Source: Paraburkholderia sp. BL9I2N2 (GTDB taxonomy: Bacteria > Pseudomonadota > Gammaproteobacteria > Burkholderiales > Burkholderiaceae). From it: a stretch of 64,000 nt of DNA. Position 1 is the first letter of the stretch. Each line of letters begins with the position of its first letter. This document shows positions 54,687 through 63,506 of the stretch, piece by piece. The translations under genes were made by a program, and so were the position numbers. Below the pieces are notes generated by a model. It ran no database searches. It was not told the origin of the DNA and worked only from the letters and a program-made list of their open reading frames with translations. The stretch lies in assembly GCF_004339745.1 (NCBI RefSeq), contig NZ_SMGP01000001.1, positions 1,302,001 through 1,366,000 of the forward strand, in the 5' to 3' direction.

Positions 54687-55262
54687 ATGGGCATCTATGC
54701 AGAACTGGTCGGCAACGTGCTGGTGTCGCCGACAATGAAACAGGTCAATACCGCGAGTGGCACGCGCCGCATTGTCGAGTTGCGCGTCATGTCCGCCAGT
54801 TACCGGCGGCTTGAGGACGGCACGCTGGAGCAGCGCGAAGAGCGGACATTTCCCGTCGACGTGACCATCTGGAACGAGCGCCTTACCGAGCGTGTGCTGC
54901 AGCACATCCGCACCGGTGCCAGCGTTGTCGTGCGCGGCGACTTTTATGTCAGTCCCTGGGTCACCCGCGACAACGAGGCCGACGCCGGCGCGCATATCGA
55001 CGCCGAGTCCATCTCGCTCAACCTCGTGCGGATCGACCAGGTCGTGTATCGGGCGCGGCAGACACGTGAAGCAGAAACTCCGGATGGTTCGTCGCACGAC
55101 CAGGGTGCAGCCGGGTCGGAGGATCCGGACAATGGTGACACCCCCCAGGCCGAGGCCATCGAGGACGATGCGCCACCATCGGACTCCCCGGAACCTGACG
55201 CCAGGTCCTCCCATTCTGCCAGCCGGCGTTCGCGCCGGGCTGCGCGGACCCAAGCGCAATGA
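54687..55262 (+). CDS. ssb: Single-stranded DNA-binding protein of the element
   Basis: ATG 54687 (GGAG 9 nt upstream) gives MGIYAELVGNVLVSPTMKQV. The OB-fold (residues 1-125) includes RIVELRVMSASYRRLEDGTL, FPVDVTIWNERLTERVL and GASVVVRGDFYVSPW, like ICE-type SSB. The C-terminal tail is long, acidic and then Arg-rich, without the usual DIPF end. It would coat single strands made during conjugative replication. Its stop overlaps the next start (ATGA). Confidence 0.85.
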   Translation: MGIYAELVGNVLVSPTMKQVNTASGTRRIVELRVMSASYRRLEDGTLEQREERTFPVDVTIWNERLTERVLQHIRTGASVVVRGDFYVSPWVTRDNEADAGAHIDAESISLNLVRIDQVVYRARQTREAETPDGSSHDQGAAGSEDPDNGDTPQAEAIEDDAPPSDSPEPDARSSHSASRRSRRAARTQAQ

Positions 55263-55603
55263 CGCACCCTGATTGTTGCCGCGGCAGTTCCCGTTCGTAC
55301 GTCGAGCCGCGGCGGTATTCCCGGGCTTCGCGGGAGGACGCGGCCACGAACGGCAGCGCCTGTCCCGTCATAGCGGATATCGAAGGAGAACGGATGCTGC
55401 GCGCGCTTGTATCCGAAGGCCTGGCCGTCGCGCGGCACGAACCTTTTGTCGCGTGCTTTCGCGGATGGTACGTCCGGGTCTCACAGGGTGGTCGTTTCGG
55501 CGCAGGGCGCCCTACGGCGACCGTCGAGATTCGTTGTCCCCAGCATGCGGCGTCAGGTCCGGCCTGCCGCTTTCTGCTGTGTGACCAGACCGTGTTCGAG
55601 TGA
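55259..55603 (+). CDS. Hypothetical ICE protein
   Basis: The 114-residue product overlaps the SSB stop by 4 nt, so it is probably made from the same message. It includes RMLRALVSEGLAVARHEPFV, FRGWYVRVSQGG and RCPQHAASGPACRFLLC. The spaced Cys and His residues could bind a metal, but no family is recognised. An unclear short frame follows at 55603 and is cut off by the opposite-strand PLD gene. Confidence 0.55.
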   Translation: MTHPDCCRGSSRSYVEPRRYSRASREDAATNGSACPVIADIEGERMLRALVSEGLAVARHEPFVACFRGWYVRVSQGGRFGAGRPTATVEIRCPQHAASGPACRFLLCDQTVFE

Positions 55604-55777
55604 TGACGCAGCCAACGGCCGCCAGACCGCCGGATCGCCTGCCCGAACGCCACGGGCGCGCAAATGCGTTACGTCAGAACCTGGTGTGGCCATTTCCAGC
55701 GTGTCATTGGATGACGGACCCGCACCGCCGGGCGCACAGACGCCATCATCGGGACGTGCGCCCGGTCGTTTCAACTC

Positions 55778-57670
55778 TCAACCGAGATAGTGCGCGAGGG
55801 ATGGGGCCTCAATGCTCGCGGGATTTTGCCAGCCCGCGTCGGTGTGCAGGAAGCCGCTCCACGGGCGGTTGCCCTCGTGCTTGAGTTCCGCCTGGACGCC
55901 ACGGAAACGGTAGTGTTCGTAGAGATCCAGCACATGCACCATGTACGCCTGTGCCAGTTGCGGGTTTCGGCGCACGATGACGAGGTTGTCATCGTTGGCG
56001 TACGAGGCCTTGTAGCCCAGGTTGTGGCTACCCGTGACGACGACGCATCCGTCTTCGGAGAGCGGGTCGATCACAAGGATCTTGTCGTGAATGATGGCGT
56101 TGCCGGCGCTGAGCAGTTCGCGCTCGAAGTTGCCCGTGATGTCACCGGAATTGAGCGCGTTCGCTCGCACGATGTGCACGCCGCTTTCTTCGAAGAGCGA
56201 AGGCTGGTAGTGACTGTCCTGGGCGTCGCTACTGTCATCGTCGCCGCCGTCGGCGCGATCCTGCGGGCTGATGTAGTTCGGCATCGCCATCGGGCTGCTG
56301 ATGGCCCCGTACACCAGCAGGTTGGTGTCCTTGCGGCCCATGTCGATTGCTTCCTGCACGATACTGGTCGCACCTCTCACGGTGGGCAGAAAGACGGCGA
56401 AAAAGACCGCCTGCCTTGCGTTACGGATGAAACCGTACACCTCGTTAAGATCGGGCGGCAAGGCCGGGTTGCTGGACGGCTTGTTGGCCTGCCGCGTATT
56501 GGGCGACTTCCACAGCCGCACCGCACCCGCATCGAGGGTGACGGCCGGCAGCGCCCCGACGTTGGCGCTGCGCAGCTGCGCGCCCTGGACATTGCGCGCC
56601 GGCGCCGAGCTGGGCTGTGGCTCCTCGAAATGGCTGGTGTCGTCGCGCAGGTCGTTCCAGTACTGCAGAAACTGCGCAGCAAGCTCCGGGTGCCCGGCCA
56701 CATAGCTGTTGTTGCTCTGGGCGCACAAGCCGTTCTCTGTCCAGTTCAGGCTGCCTGAGAGCACCGCCTGGGGCTGGCCATGCTGGTCTACATAGACGGC
56801 GAACTTGTTGTGCCCGATATGGCCATTGTTGTTGAACATGCGGTCGTGCATCTCCGCAAGGCCGGCTTCGCGCAACTTCTTGCGGGCCAGATCGTTCTCG
56901 GTGTCCCAGGCCTTGGTGGTCTTGTCGAAGCTGGAGTTCGACAGGATGAGATGTACATTGGGCGCATGCTCGACGATCAGCTGTCGTAGCAACGGGTCGG
57001 TCAGTTCATAAAGCGCGAGATAGAGCTCACCGCCTCCGTGGAGCCGATCGAAGAGGCCCTGGACCAGATCTGGAAGGTCGCCCGCCAGGTAGGCGCGAAT
57101 CGGGCTGTCCACTTTGACGATCTCGTCCTTGACATCGCCTTTGGTCGGCACATGACCGAGCGTCTTTTCCATTGCGTGGCTGAGCCACTGGGTGGAGAGG
57201 ATGCCGCTGTTGAATGCGGCGTGAATCTCGCCAAAGTCGCTGGTGACCTTGATATCGCCCGTCTCGATGCCCTCGTCAAGATAACCGAGTGGCAGCGGAG
57301 CGCCTGTGTACTGCGCCACTGCTGGTGCCGCGACGGGTTGCAACCCGTCGCGCATGCGGGCCACCGGGCGGATGCGGTATTTCACAATGGGGTCTGCCGG
57401 GCGCAGACTGGCTTCATCACGGCGCTGCCGCACGGTAAGGTCGCGCCAGGTGAATTTCTGTATAGGCCAGACCGACGTGGTCTGCGGCACCCAGTCGGGA
57501 TTGGACTGGCCTTCAAAGGCAACCCACGCAGCCAGTGGACGTTCGGTTCCGTCTGCATAAATGCGGGTGATTTCGAATCCAAGACACTCGGCAATGACCT
57601 GTTCGACAGACCATGCGACGTAAGCGACAGCATTGTTGGCGTAAGCCCTGGCGGATCGGATGACGGACAA
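55778..57670 (-). CDS. Phospholipase D-like protein with two HKD motifs
   Basis: The 630-residue protein has an uncharacterised N-terminal part (residues 1-185) and two PLD catalytic halves: GHIGHNKFAVYVD...LSGSLNWTENG (HxK near 293) and IIHDKILVID...VTGSHNLGYKASYAND (HxK near 535). Each has the His-Lys followed by Gly-Ser-x-Asn. No signal peptide is evident, so it is probably cytoplasmic, acting as a phosphodiesterase on DNA, RNA or phospholipid. It runs against the ICE operon on its left and the tRNA gene on its right, as an inserted cargo gene would. A nuclease or defence role is possible but unproven. Confidence 0.85.
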   Translation of the reverse strand: MSVIRSARAYANNAVAYVAWSVEQVIAECLGFEITRIYADGTERPLAAWVAFEGQSNPDWVPQTTSVWPIQKFTWRDLTVRQRRDEASLRPADPIVKYRIRPVARMRDGLQPVAAPAVAQYTGAPLPLGYLDEGIETGDIKVTSDFGEIHAAFNSGILSTQWLSHAMEKTLGHVPTKGDVKDEIVKVDSPIRAYLAGDLPDLVQGLFDRLHGGGELYLALYELTDPLLRQLIVEHAPNVHLILSNSSFDKTTKAWDTENDLARKKLREAGLAEMHDRMFNNNGHIGHNKFAVYVDQHGQPQAVLSGSLNWTENGLCAQSNNSYVAGHPELAAQFLQYWNDLRDDTSHFEEPQPSSAPARNVQGAQLRSANVGALPAVTLDAGAVRLWKSPNTRQANKPSSNPALPPDLNEVYGFIRNARQAVFFAVFLPTVRGATSIVQEAIDMGRKDTNLLVYGAISSPMAMPNYISPQDRADGGDDDSSDAQDSHYQPSLFEESGVHIVRANALNSGDITGNFERELLSAGNAIIHDKILVIDPLSEDGCVVVTGSHNLGYKASYANDDNLVIVRRNPQLAQAYMVHVLDLYEHYRFRGVQAELKHEGNRPWSGFLHTDAGWQNPASIEAPSLAHYLG

Positions 57671-58069
57671 GATGATCTCCTGGTGGTTGTTCCTGGCAGC
57701 GGCTCTGGGGCCACCACCCGTTGCATCGTGAGCGCGGCCGATGATGCATTTGTGACAACCCGGAAGGTGCTTTGTGATTCAGGATGCAGTGCGGCCGCCG
57801 CGAGTCAGCGCACCTCGCGCGCGGCTGGCCGCATTGCTGGCAGGTACACGGCCGGGCGGTTGGTATCGATCCATCTGCCAGGTACGAGCTTCTTCGCACC
57901 GTTGACTGGTCGACTTGTGAAGATGCCGGATGCTTTTCCGATCGTCGCGGTGACGCACGTGATGACAGCGACGACGCAGATGCGCTGCGGTGCTCGCGTT
58001 TGCCCGATTTCAGGAAAGTGCTTCTGATGCCTGTCGCCAGGCCGTTAGCTGTGCAAGAATGCGTGCCGC
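57671..58069. other. Gap between the PLD gene and tRNA-Gly
   Basis: About 400 bp with no supported gene; only frames that shadow the PLD gene run into it. It probably contains the PLD promoter (minus strand) and the tRNA promoter (plus strand). Confidence 0.45.
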
Positions 58070-58143
58070 GCGGGTGTAGCTCAATGGCAGAGCAGAAGCC
58101 TTCCAAGCTTACGACGAGGGTTCGATTCCCTTCACCCGCTCCA
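58070..58143 (+). tRNA. tRNA-Gly (anticodon TCC)
   Basis: The sequence folds as a standard cloverleaf: acceptor stem GCGGGTG / CACCCGC, D-loop with AATGGCA, anticodon loop CTTCCAA reading TCC, T-loop GGTTCGATTCC, discriminator T and an encoded CCA end. tRNA-Gly genes are frequent integration sites for ICEclc-type elements. No second copy of the 3' end (CCCTTCACCCGCTCCA) was found in the window, so an attachment site is not shown. Confidence 0.93.
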
Positions 58144-58169
58144 TCACGCAGCCGTAGACCGGCTGGGTC

Positions 58170-58660
58170 GGCTCAGTTGGGTCTGGCTGACAACTGCGGC
58201 AGCAGCACCCGAACTGAATGCGTAATTGACGCCGGCACCCCGGTGCGCTGAAGCGATGCATACAACGTCGAGTCTGTGCTTGCCACTGCGCCACTCACTT
58301 TCCTGGACGATCCGCAATTGTTCAACTGGCGGTAGACGGAGGCAACGGTCAATCCTCCGAACCTGTATGACGCCCCCAAGCTGTACGCACGACTGTCGAC
58401 ACAGTCGCCTGCCGCATCGAAGCCGTAGAGCCCGCCAGACCTGCAACCGTCGTAGTGACGCTCTGATACTTGACCGCGTTGTTGTTGTTACGGATGCGGT
58501 TGCCGATGTTGTCGTTATAGTACGGCTGGGCCGCGAAGGTGTCACCACCGCGATGGGATCATGGTCCGTACAGCATGATCGAGCCCCGCGCGTGCGAGGT
58601 ACCGCTGGCGCCAGGCATTCCCATGAGAGACCGAACTGGACCAATGTGCTCATTTCGCTT
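58170..58660 (-). pseudogene. Remnant of an OmpC-like porin gene
   Basis: In shifting minus-strand frames one can read AVRTMIPSRW, then NDNIGNRIRNNNAVKYQSV in part, and SRAYSLGASYRFGGLTVASV with YRQLNNCGSSRKVSG. This is the middle of a Burkholderia porin. Both ends are lost and several frameshifts and stops are present. It starts just beyond the tRNA gene. Confidence 0.65.
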
Positions 58661-58963
58661 CACAACAATTTCAGGACGAGTTGATAATAAGAGTGAGACG
58701 GGGCGGATAGTCACGGATGAAAACTCATAGGAGTGCAAATCAAGTGTAAAGACTTCGCTGGTCAGTTCCTGCGGTGCCGGTCGCCTCGCTCCCGTCGCTG
58801 TGTCGAATTCGCTGCGGCCAAGGTCGAGTGTTCGATCGGGCTCGTGTTATGTTGCCGGCGATTCTGCCCAGTCCGGTGAGGATTGCTTCCGGTCGCACCA
58901 CGCGATTGCTTACTGGTGCGGTCGGAAAGCATCGGGATTCCGTTAAAGTCTCGAATTTTCGGG

Positions 58964-59389
58964 TTACTTGGTTGTACGTGGCAGCAGCGCCTGAACATCG
59001 GAGACCATCCCTTGCATGGCCTCGCTCGGGCTGGCGGTCTTTGCTACAACCGACTCGATTCGTGCCTGGATCGCAGTGACGATTTTTGCTGCGTTCGGAC
59101 GGGGGAAGCCATACCATTCCGTAAGCCGGGCCAGCAGGCCGCCAGTGACAGCAGAGTTGGCCGCGAATGCCCGACTGAAGGTGATCTGATCGTCGTCCCG
59201 ACATTGTTCCGGCCGGCGTCGACCGACGAGTGGCGCGTCAGCAGTTGGTCGTTCCGGTGGATCGTAGATGTCGTCTCTTGAGACGCCAATCCCTTGGGAC
59301 AATTCGAATGCTGCGTCAGCCACTGCCAGCAACATTCGGATAGGTGGATCTGAACGCAGGGCATACCTGTTCGATTTCCAGCCGATCAT
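58964..59389 (-). CDS. Hypothetical protein of uncertain status
   Basis: From ATG 59389 a 141-residue product reads MIGWKSNRYALRSDPPIRML, AFELSQGIGVSRDDIYDPPE and AANSAVTGGLLARLTEWYGF. Composition is protein-like but no family is recognised and no strong ribosome site is seen. The same frame is open upstream to 59605. It lies in a decayed region and may itself be a fragment. Confidence 0.35.
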   Translation of the reverse strand: MIGWKSNRYALRSDPPIRMLLAVADAAFELSQGIGVSRDDIYDPPERPTADAPLVGRRRPEQCRDDDQITFSRAFAANSAVTGGLLARLTEWYGFPRPNAAKIVTAIQARIESVVAKTASPSEAMQGMVSDVQALLPRTTK

Positions 59390-59605
59390 CGACGACCTCG
59401 GCCGGCAGCGGTGAGCATGTCGAGGATTCGCGGATCGTTGTTGGCAGCCGATCTGGGCGCAACAAAATACCTGGTTGTTGTGGCACGTCGCCCACGTCGT
59501 CACGTGCGACAGGGGCCGCAGAGCACCTGAAGCGCGCTGACGAGGTGCTGCGCTTTCGCCACTGAAGTCACTGCCACGCCTTCGCGTAATCTCGGGCGCG
59601 CGCAC

Positions 59606-60078
59606 ACGCCGACCGCTGACGCGTTTCTATTGAAGGTGAGCTTTTTCGGGAGCCGGAGCGATCATTTAACCGCCGGGCGTTTCAATGCCTTAAAACCATC
59701 AAAGTCTCGACAGCATGGCCGTAATGTCTACTTTAGGCCCCGAAGCAATTGGATCGGAGACGGTTTACGTCATAAAGCTATGCTTGATCTCACAAATTCG
59801 GTGGATGATCGTGGCTCCGCGTGGTGCCGCTAGGGTCATGCACTAATTCAGTAAAACTAACGATGCTGTCTTGATTGGTGCTTTGAAAAGAGCGGCCTTC
59901 AAGATTTTTCGAGGGTGACGTTGATGTCCAATGTGGCCTGCCGAATACCGGGAACAGGCGGGAGGGATCTTCGGTATCGCTTACGGTAGTCCGCTCAATG
60001 ACCGGGCTAAGGCATCATCCAACAAGGACAACCTGCCGCAAGTCTTCCGGCAAACCTCGGCGGAGAGGTTCGTTCAGC
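59606..60078. other. No gene recognised
   Basis: This 470-bp stretch holds only short frames without ribosome sites or family motifs. It is probably decayed or spacer DNA. Confidence 0.4.
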
Positions 60079-60552
60079 CTAATGTTGGTCGGAGCACGTC
60101 AATGGCGGGATCGGTGATTTCAGTCCCCCGACGGCAAAGTGGTTAAGCGAATCGAGCGCCATCAGAAAGCGATGAGCAGGCACTGTCGCGAGCTGTTTGT
60201 CATGAAGTAACAAAACTTTTTCAATTGCGCTCTTGTCCGCATCAAGCATCTCCCAGGCTTCGCCACGCTCGGCCCTGGCGATACATCGTTCAAGCGCGGC
60301 CTCCGCGTGCTGGAAAAGTCGGCTGCAGGCGCCTGCGGGCATTTCCTCCCGAAGATACCAGGCTGTATAGACGGCTTTGAGCAGGCATACCAGCAAATCG
60401 ACGTTCCCGTGGCCGCTGGTGATGGTTTCCAGTGCGAGATGATGTTCGAGTGAAAGTGACCGGATCCGGGCAAGCGGAAGCGGCAACAGCATGCTTTTGC
60501 CCAGCGGCGGGCGCGAACGCGAGGAAGACTTCCGACTCATTTGATTGGTCAA
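60079..60552 (-). CDS. Helical protein of a Burkholderia family often labelled Fis-like
   Basis: The 157-residue product (ATG 60552; ATG 60537 is an alternative) has a basic N-terminus and a helical core: SLSLEHHLALETITSGHGNV, LVCLLKAVYTAWYLREEM, RLFQHAEAALERCIARAERG. From memory, proteins with this pattern occur in Burkholderia mobile regions. No true Fis DNA-binding motif is visible to me. Function unknown. Confidence 0.55.
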   Translation of the reverse strand: MTNQMSRKSSSRSRPPLGKSMLLPLPLARIRSLSLEHHLALETITSGHGNVDLLVCLLKAVYTAWYLREEMPAGACSRLFQHAEAALERCIARAERGEAWEMLDADKSAIEKVLLLHDKQLATVPAHRFLMALDSLNHFAVGGLKSPIPPLTCSDQH

Positions 60553-60630
60553 TATTTGGTGCAGCTGGCGACGGTTGAGACAGCCTGCGCGTGCGGCGGT
60601 CCATACCTGCCGGCCGGATGAGCCTGATTG

Positions 60631-60969
60631 TCAAAGAATTCGAAGGTTTCGAATCTTTCCGATTGCTGGTGAGCGCTGGAGGATGAGCTCGGTAATGTAA
60701 TCGGGCAGGAGATCCCGGGGAAGGCTGGCTGGGATGCCTTCCACGCGCTGCGATGGCACCCGTACGATGAACGCGTCGGGATCGGTTCTCAGGCTGTGCT
60801 CGTAGCTGACTTGGTAATCCATGTGAGGTGCCGTCCGGCAGACCAGGTGATCGGAAAGGCAATATGGCGACTGCTTGTTGGTTTTCAAGACCCTGGCGAC
60901 GCCCGGAATAAATGAACCGGAGGAATACCCGTAAGACGCTGGGAGCCGACCATGCGAGGATGGGCGCAT
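60631..60969 (-). CDS. Hypothetical protein
   Basis: From ATG 60969 a 112-residue product includes SSGSFIPGVARVLKTNKQSP, DYQVSYEHSLRTDPDAFIVR and EGIPASLPRDLLPDYITELI. The same frame is open upstream to 61188. It lies just upstream of the preceding helical protein gene on the same strand. No family is recognised. Confidence 0.45.
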   Translation of the reverse strand: MRPSSHGRLPASYGYSSGSFIPGVARVLKTNKQSPYCLSDHLVCRTAPHMDYQVSYEHSLRTDPDAFIVRVPSQRVEGIPASLPRDLLPDYITELILQRSPAIGKIRNLRIL

Positions 60970-61205
60970 CCGCTGGTACCCGGGATCGCTGTCCCTTTGT
61001 CGTGGAACCGAACTCACTGATTTGAAACTTGCGCGGCGCGATCGATACCGCGGCGACGCGCCGATTGTGCTATGGCGCCCGGACGGACTTGCGTGCGTGC
61101 CGTCTTCGCGATAGGGTACGCAATCCGTATCTCGGACGCTACCGGCAAGGTACCCAGCGTATGGGAAGCCACCAGGGATGTCATTCAACGAAGAGGAAGA
61201 AGGTA

Positions 61206-61487
61206 ATGAACAAGCAGGAACTGATTGATGCGGTTGCGTCGGCTACGGGCTCGAGCAAGTCCATCACGGGTGAGGCAATCGATGCCGTTGTCAGCGCAAT
61301 CACGAAAGCCGTGGTCAGGGGAGAGACGGTGCAACTGGTCGGGTTTGGCTCGTTCAGTCAGGGCAAGCGCGCCGCGCGTACGGGCCGCAATCCGGCGACG
61401 GGCGAGGAAATCAGCATCGCTGCGGCAAACACCGTGAAGTTCACCGCTGGCAAGGCGTTCAAGGACGCGGTCAACGGCAGCAGGTAA
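61206..61487 (+). CDS. hup: HU-family DNA-binding protein
   Basis: ATG 61206 has AGGAAGAAGG upstream. The 93-residue product is a full-length [41 protein letters not shown] and [20 protein letters not shown], with Pro of the DNA-bending arm (RNPATG) present. It would compact or bend the element's DNA. HU and IHF-like genes are common cargo of ICEs and plasmids. Confidence 0.95.
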   Translation: MNKQELIDAVASATGSSKSITGEAIDAVVSAITKAVVRGETVQLVGFGSFSQGKRAARTGRNPATGEEISIAAANTVKFTAGKAFKDAVNGSR

Positions 61488-61496
61488 GCAGCCCGG

Positions 61497-62762
61497 TTAC
61501 CTGTTCGTGGCGCGTAACAGCGGGGCACCCGCCAGACGCGCCACCGACGCGATCCCCTGTTGCTGGATGCGCGACAGCGCAAGGTCGCCGTCGAACCAGC
61601 CGTTCGACTGGCTGATAACGACATCCGGCTTTTCAACTAATGTGCGCCAGTGCGGCCACCACAGCAGATCCTCGTAGCAGAGTGATATCGCCGCGCGCTT
61701 ACCGGCGATAACGGGATACGGTTGCGCGAGACTCCCTGGGACGGCACTGGTTGCTCCTCCCGGGCGCCATAGCGCGAGCGGTACAGGTTGCCGGCTATTG
61801 ACACGGCCATGCCCCGCACCAATGATGATCGCGCTGTCGGTGTACCGGAACGGCACGGTCTTCACGGCGATGTCCATCCCGATCACGAGTGTCTGGCCGG
61901 TGGCCCGCATGCGTTGGATATCGGCACGCCACCAGAGCGCCGTCGAAGCGCGCCACAAACCGGCGATTTCTTCGGGGAGGATCGCGACGATGTTCCCTGC
62001 TGCGAACGCGCGCCGGGCTATTGCCTGAAGCCGCGCGTTGCGTTCGTAGAGCGGTGTGTAGCTGGACTGGTCAAAGCGACCGAGTGCTGTGTCGACCGCG
62101 ATCCATCCGGCAGGCGGTGCCGCAGAGCCGAACTGCCAATGTGCGCAGACAGAAAGGCATACAAGTGCCGTCCACGTGACCCGCGTCCTGGGCCACGCTT
62201 GCGGCATGGCGGCGGCGCACAGCGCAGCCATGCCCAGGCCCATGCCAACCCATCGCCATCCAGGATAAAGCATGCTCGCCACGTGGAGCGGCGATAGCCA
62301 CCCGATGATGCCGACCGGCGGAACAGTGACGAACAATGTCGCGACCACCACGCGCCAGACAGGACTGCGATCGCGAAGCGAGCGACCGGGTTTGAGCAGG
62401 ACCCAGGGCGACGCAAGCACGATGGCCTGAAGCACCCACAGCACCACGCCAAGCGCGAGCGCGGTCGGCCGCGTGAGCTCGTCATAGCCCCCGAAGAACC
62501 GCTCACATACCATCGGAATGTCGCGTGCGCCGGCAAGATAATAGGTGGCCCAAAGCATGAAAGCGGCGAGCTGGCTGCGCAACCTCGACCAGGCGGCCGG
62601 CAACGCCAGCAGCGCGATTGCGTAGTGCCCGGGATACCAGGCAGTCAGCGCGACCGCCGTTCCAATCCCTGCCGCAAGAAGCGTGTGGGCCACGCGCGAG
62701 GGGTGTTGACGTCCTGTGAGTGCAGCCTGGGGCGAAGCAGAAAATTCGGTGTTTTGCATCAT
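61497..62762 (-). CDS. TraB-like conjugation protein, membrane-anchored nitrilase-fold protein
   Basis: From ATG 62762 (or 62759) the product has about 420 residues. Its N-terminal half has several membrane spans (AAGIGTAVALTAWYPGHYAI, LALGVVLWVLQAIVLASPWV, WVGMGLGMAALCAAAMPQAW). The C-terminal half resembles the nitrilase/apolipoprotein N-acyltransferase fold: IVAILPEEIAG with the Glu, AISLCYEDLLWWPHW with the Cys, and VVISQSNGWFDGD. The Glu, Lys and Cys triad seems present. Proteins of this type are called TraB in ICE gene clusters; their role in conjugation is unclear. Confidence 0.75.
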   Translation of the reverse strand: MMQNTEFSASPQAALTGRQHPSRVAHTLLAAGIGTAVALTAWYPGHYAIALLALPAAWSRLRSQLAAFMLWATYYLAGARDIPMVCERFFGGYDELTRPTALALGVVLWVLQAIVLASPWVLLKPGRSLRDRSPVWRVVVATLFVTVPPVGIIGWLSPLHVASMLYPGWRWVGMGLGMAALCAAAMPQAWPRTRVTWTALVCLSVCAHWQFGSAAPPAGWIAVDTALGRFDQSSYTPLYERNARLQAIARRAFAAGNIVAILPEEIAGLWRASTALWWRADIQRMRATGQTLVIGMDIAVKTVPFRYTDSAIIIGAGHGRVNSRQPVPLALWRPGGATSAVPGSLAQPYPVIAGKRAAISLCYEDLLWWPHWRTLVEKPDVVISQSNGWFDGDLALSRIQQQGIASVARLAGAPLLRATNR

Positions 62763-62950
62763 CGGCAGCCCGCGGTAACCCGGAATCCCCCGAAGCAGGA
62801 GGACTCCTCGCAAGTGGAATCGTGCTGTTGACCCGTCGGGCCGATCGAACCAACGCAATGCGCGTGGCCATTTTGTTGTTGAAGCAATTGCTCGTCGATA
62901 TTCCAGGCGGCGCGAAGCGGAGACGCAGGTTGATCGGATGGGATGAAAAT

Positions 62951-62978
62951 GCCCCTGTTCGCTTGCGAGAACAGGGGC
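62951..62978 (-). terminator. Probable Rho-independent terminator after the DUF3085 gene
   Basis: A perfect 10-bp stem, GCCCCTGTTC and GAACAGGGGC, closes an 8-nt loop. On the minus strand it is followed by ATTTTC, a short T-rich tail. It lies 40 bp beyond the stop of the DUF3085-like gene and before the TraB-like gene, so it probably separates the two transcripts. Confidence 0.65.
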
Positions 62979-63018
62979 TTCAGGACGACGCCTGTTGTTT
63001 CCTCGTGTCTGAAGGCCG

Positions 63019-63384
63019 TCAGGCATCGCGTAGGACTACATCAAGATAGAGGTGATGTTCGTCTGCACGAATTTCCAGATTCCAGCCGTCGTCAATAACA
63101 CGGTCGAAAATGGCGGCGTCATGATCGAAATATTCGGCAAAGTCGTCGCCGCCGAATTCGGTACATGCGAGGCTCCACCATTCATCGAATGACACCGTTT
63201 CGGGATTGCAACCAACGGCATATGCAATGAGGCGGGATTCGCCGTTTCGCGACGTAACACGCGACGGGCTGGATTTCTCCGACATCATGTAGACGCCGTG
63301 ATCCTTGACCAGGATGACCCGGCAGGCAAGCGTGCGGGCCTCGACGAGGACCGGGCGCAGTTCTGAAGCAGGAAACACGATCAT
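63019..63384 (-). CDS. DUF3085-family protein
   Basis: The 121-residue product contains LVKDHGVYMMS, RLIAYAVGCNPETVSFDEWW and FGGDDFAEYFDHDA, which match my recollection of DUF3085, a small family common in plasmids and ICEs. A ribosome site GGAGGTATG precedes the ATG. Function unknown. Confidence 0.75.
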   Translation of the reverse strand: MIVFPASELRPVLVEARTLACRVILVKDHGVYMMSEKSSPSRVTSRNGESRLIAYAVGCNPETVSFDEWWSLACTEFGGDDFAEYFDHDAAIFDRVIDDGWNLEIRADEHHLYLDVVLRDA

Positions 63385-63506
63385 GCTGCATACCTCCAGA
63401 AGTTTAGGGAATTGGCGAAACTGGGTGGTTGCTGAATGGCGCAGGGACTATCAGCTCCGCCGTCTGCAGTGCAGGGATGGTTCAGGTGGATGAGTTATGA
63501 GCGAGG

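Noticed and set aside
55790..56758. 322-codon plus-strand frame opposite the PLD gene
   Set aside because: Shadow of the HKD protein; no motif or ribosome site.
58070..58143. tRNA-Gly 3' end as a proven attachment site
   Set aside because: No second copy of the 3' end was found in the window and no integrase is present; kept only as a hypothesis.
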